From the NCBI GenBank assembly GCA_020860025.1, contig JAJBVC010000142.1:1-23498 (forward strand): a stretch of DNA of 23,498 nt, written 5' to 3'. The stretch comes from Clostridiales bacterium. Its GTDB lineage: Bacteria; Bacillota; Clostridia; Oscillospirales; Acutalibacteraceae. The first letter of the stretch is position 1. Each line of letters opens with the position of its first letter. Below are positions 23,487 through 23,498 of the stretch, piece after piece. The notes beneath the pieces are model-generated. The model ran no database searches and was not told the DNA's origin. It was given only the letters and a program-made list of their open reading frames with translations. The position numbers and the translations under genes were made by a program.

Positions 23487-23498
23487 ATATGGTATTTT

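Overview
The window is about 23.5 kb of AT-rich DNA. Its features are Gram-positive: AGGAGG-type ribosome binding sites, a T-box riboswitch ahead of thrS, a GntR/YtrA-type ABC operon, and gut-type GH36 and GT8 enzymes. I infer a gut-associated Clostridia member, perhaps Ruminococcus- or Oscillospiraceae-like. No 16S rRNA or other decisive marker is present.

Layout. Positions 1-600 hold an Rrf2-type regulator. Positions 734-1105 hold a tandem pair of structured repeats directly behind thrS (minus strand, 1124-3031), whose T-box leader and promoter lie at 3061-3317. An atypical SDR/epimerase gene (3458-4480) is read divergently from thrS and is followed by a second tandem pair of the same repeats (4502-4871), in inverted orientation to the first. 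On the minus strand come a GT8 glycosyltransferase overlapping a TVP38/DedA membrane protein (6582-5037), and a GntR regulator, ABC ATPase and large permease operon (10459-6762) with a clear operator palindrome over its transcription start. On the plus strand follow a GH36 alpha-galactosidase (10692-12335) and a three-cysteine Rrf2 regulator (12416-12853).

Positions 13038-23405 look like one long plus-strand cell-surface glycan operon closed by a strong terminator at 23453-23486. It encodes RmlA, RmlB, a WecE/RffA-type 4-aminotransferase (frameshifted), an acyltransferase remnant, a GtrB/ArnC-like GT2, an ATP-grasp ligase, a pair of SMR-type small membrane proteins (the first frameshifted), a CapK/PaaK-like adenylating enzyme, a CapA-like phosphoesterase, and a multi-span GT-C-like protein. 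RmlC and RmlD are absent, so the predicted product is dTDP-4-amino-4,6-dideoxygalactose (Fuc4N), not dTDP-rhamnose.

The set parallels the Gram-negative Arn pathway (ArnB aminotransferase, ArnC GT2, ArnE/F SMR pair, ArnT GT-C). This suggests a lipid-linked amino-sugar is made, flipped and transferred to a wall polymer, perhaps with a further ATP-dependent acylation. The frameshifts and the deleted acyltransferase mean the system may be decaying, or that two of the frameshifts are sequence errors. The second main item of interest is the four-copy structured repeat, whose main hairpin shows compensatory base changes.
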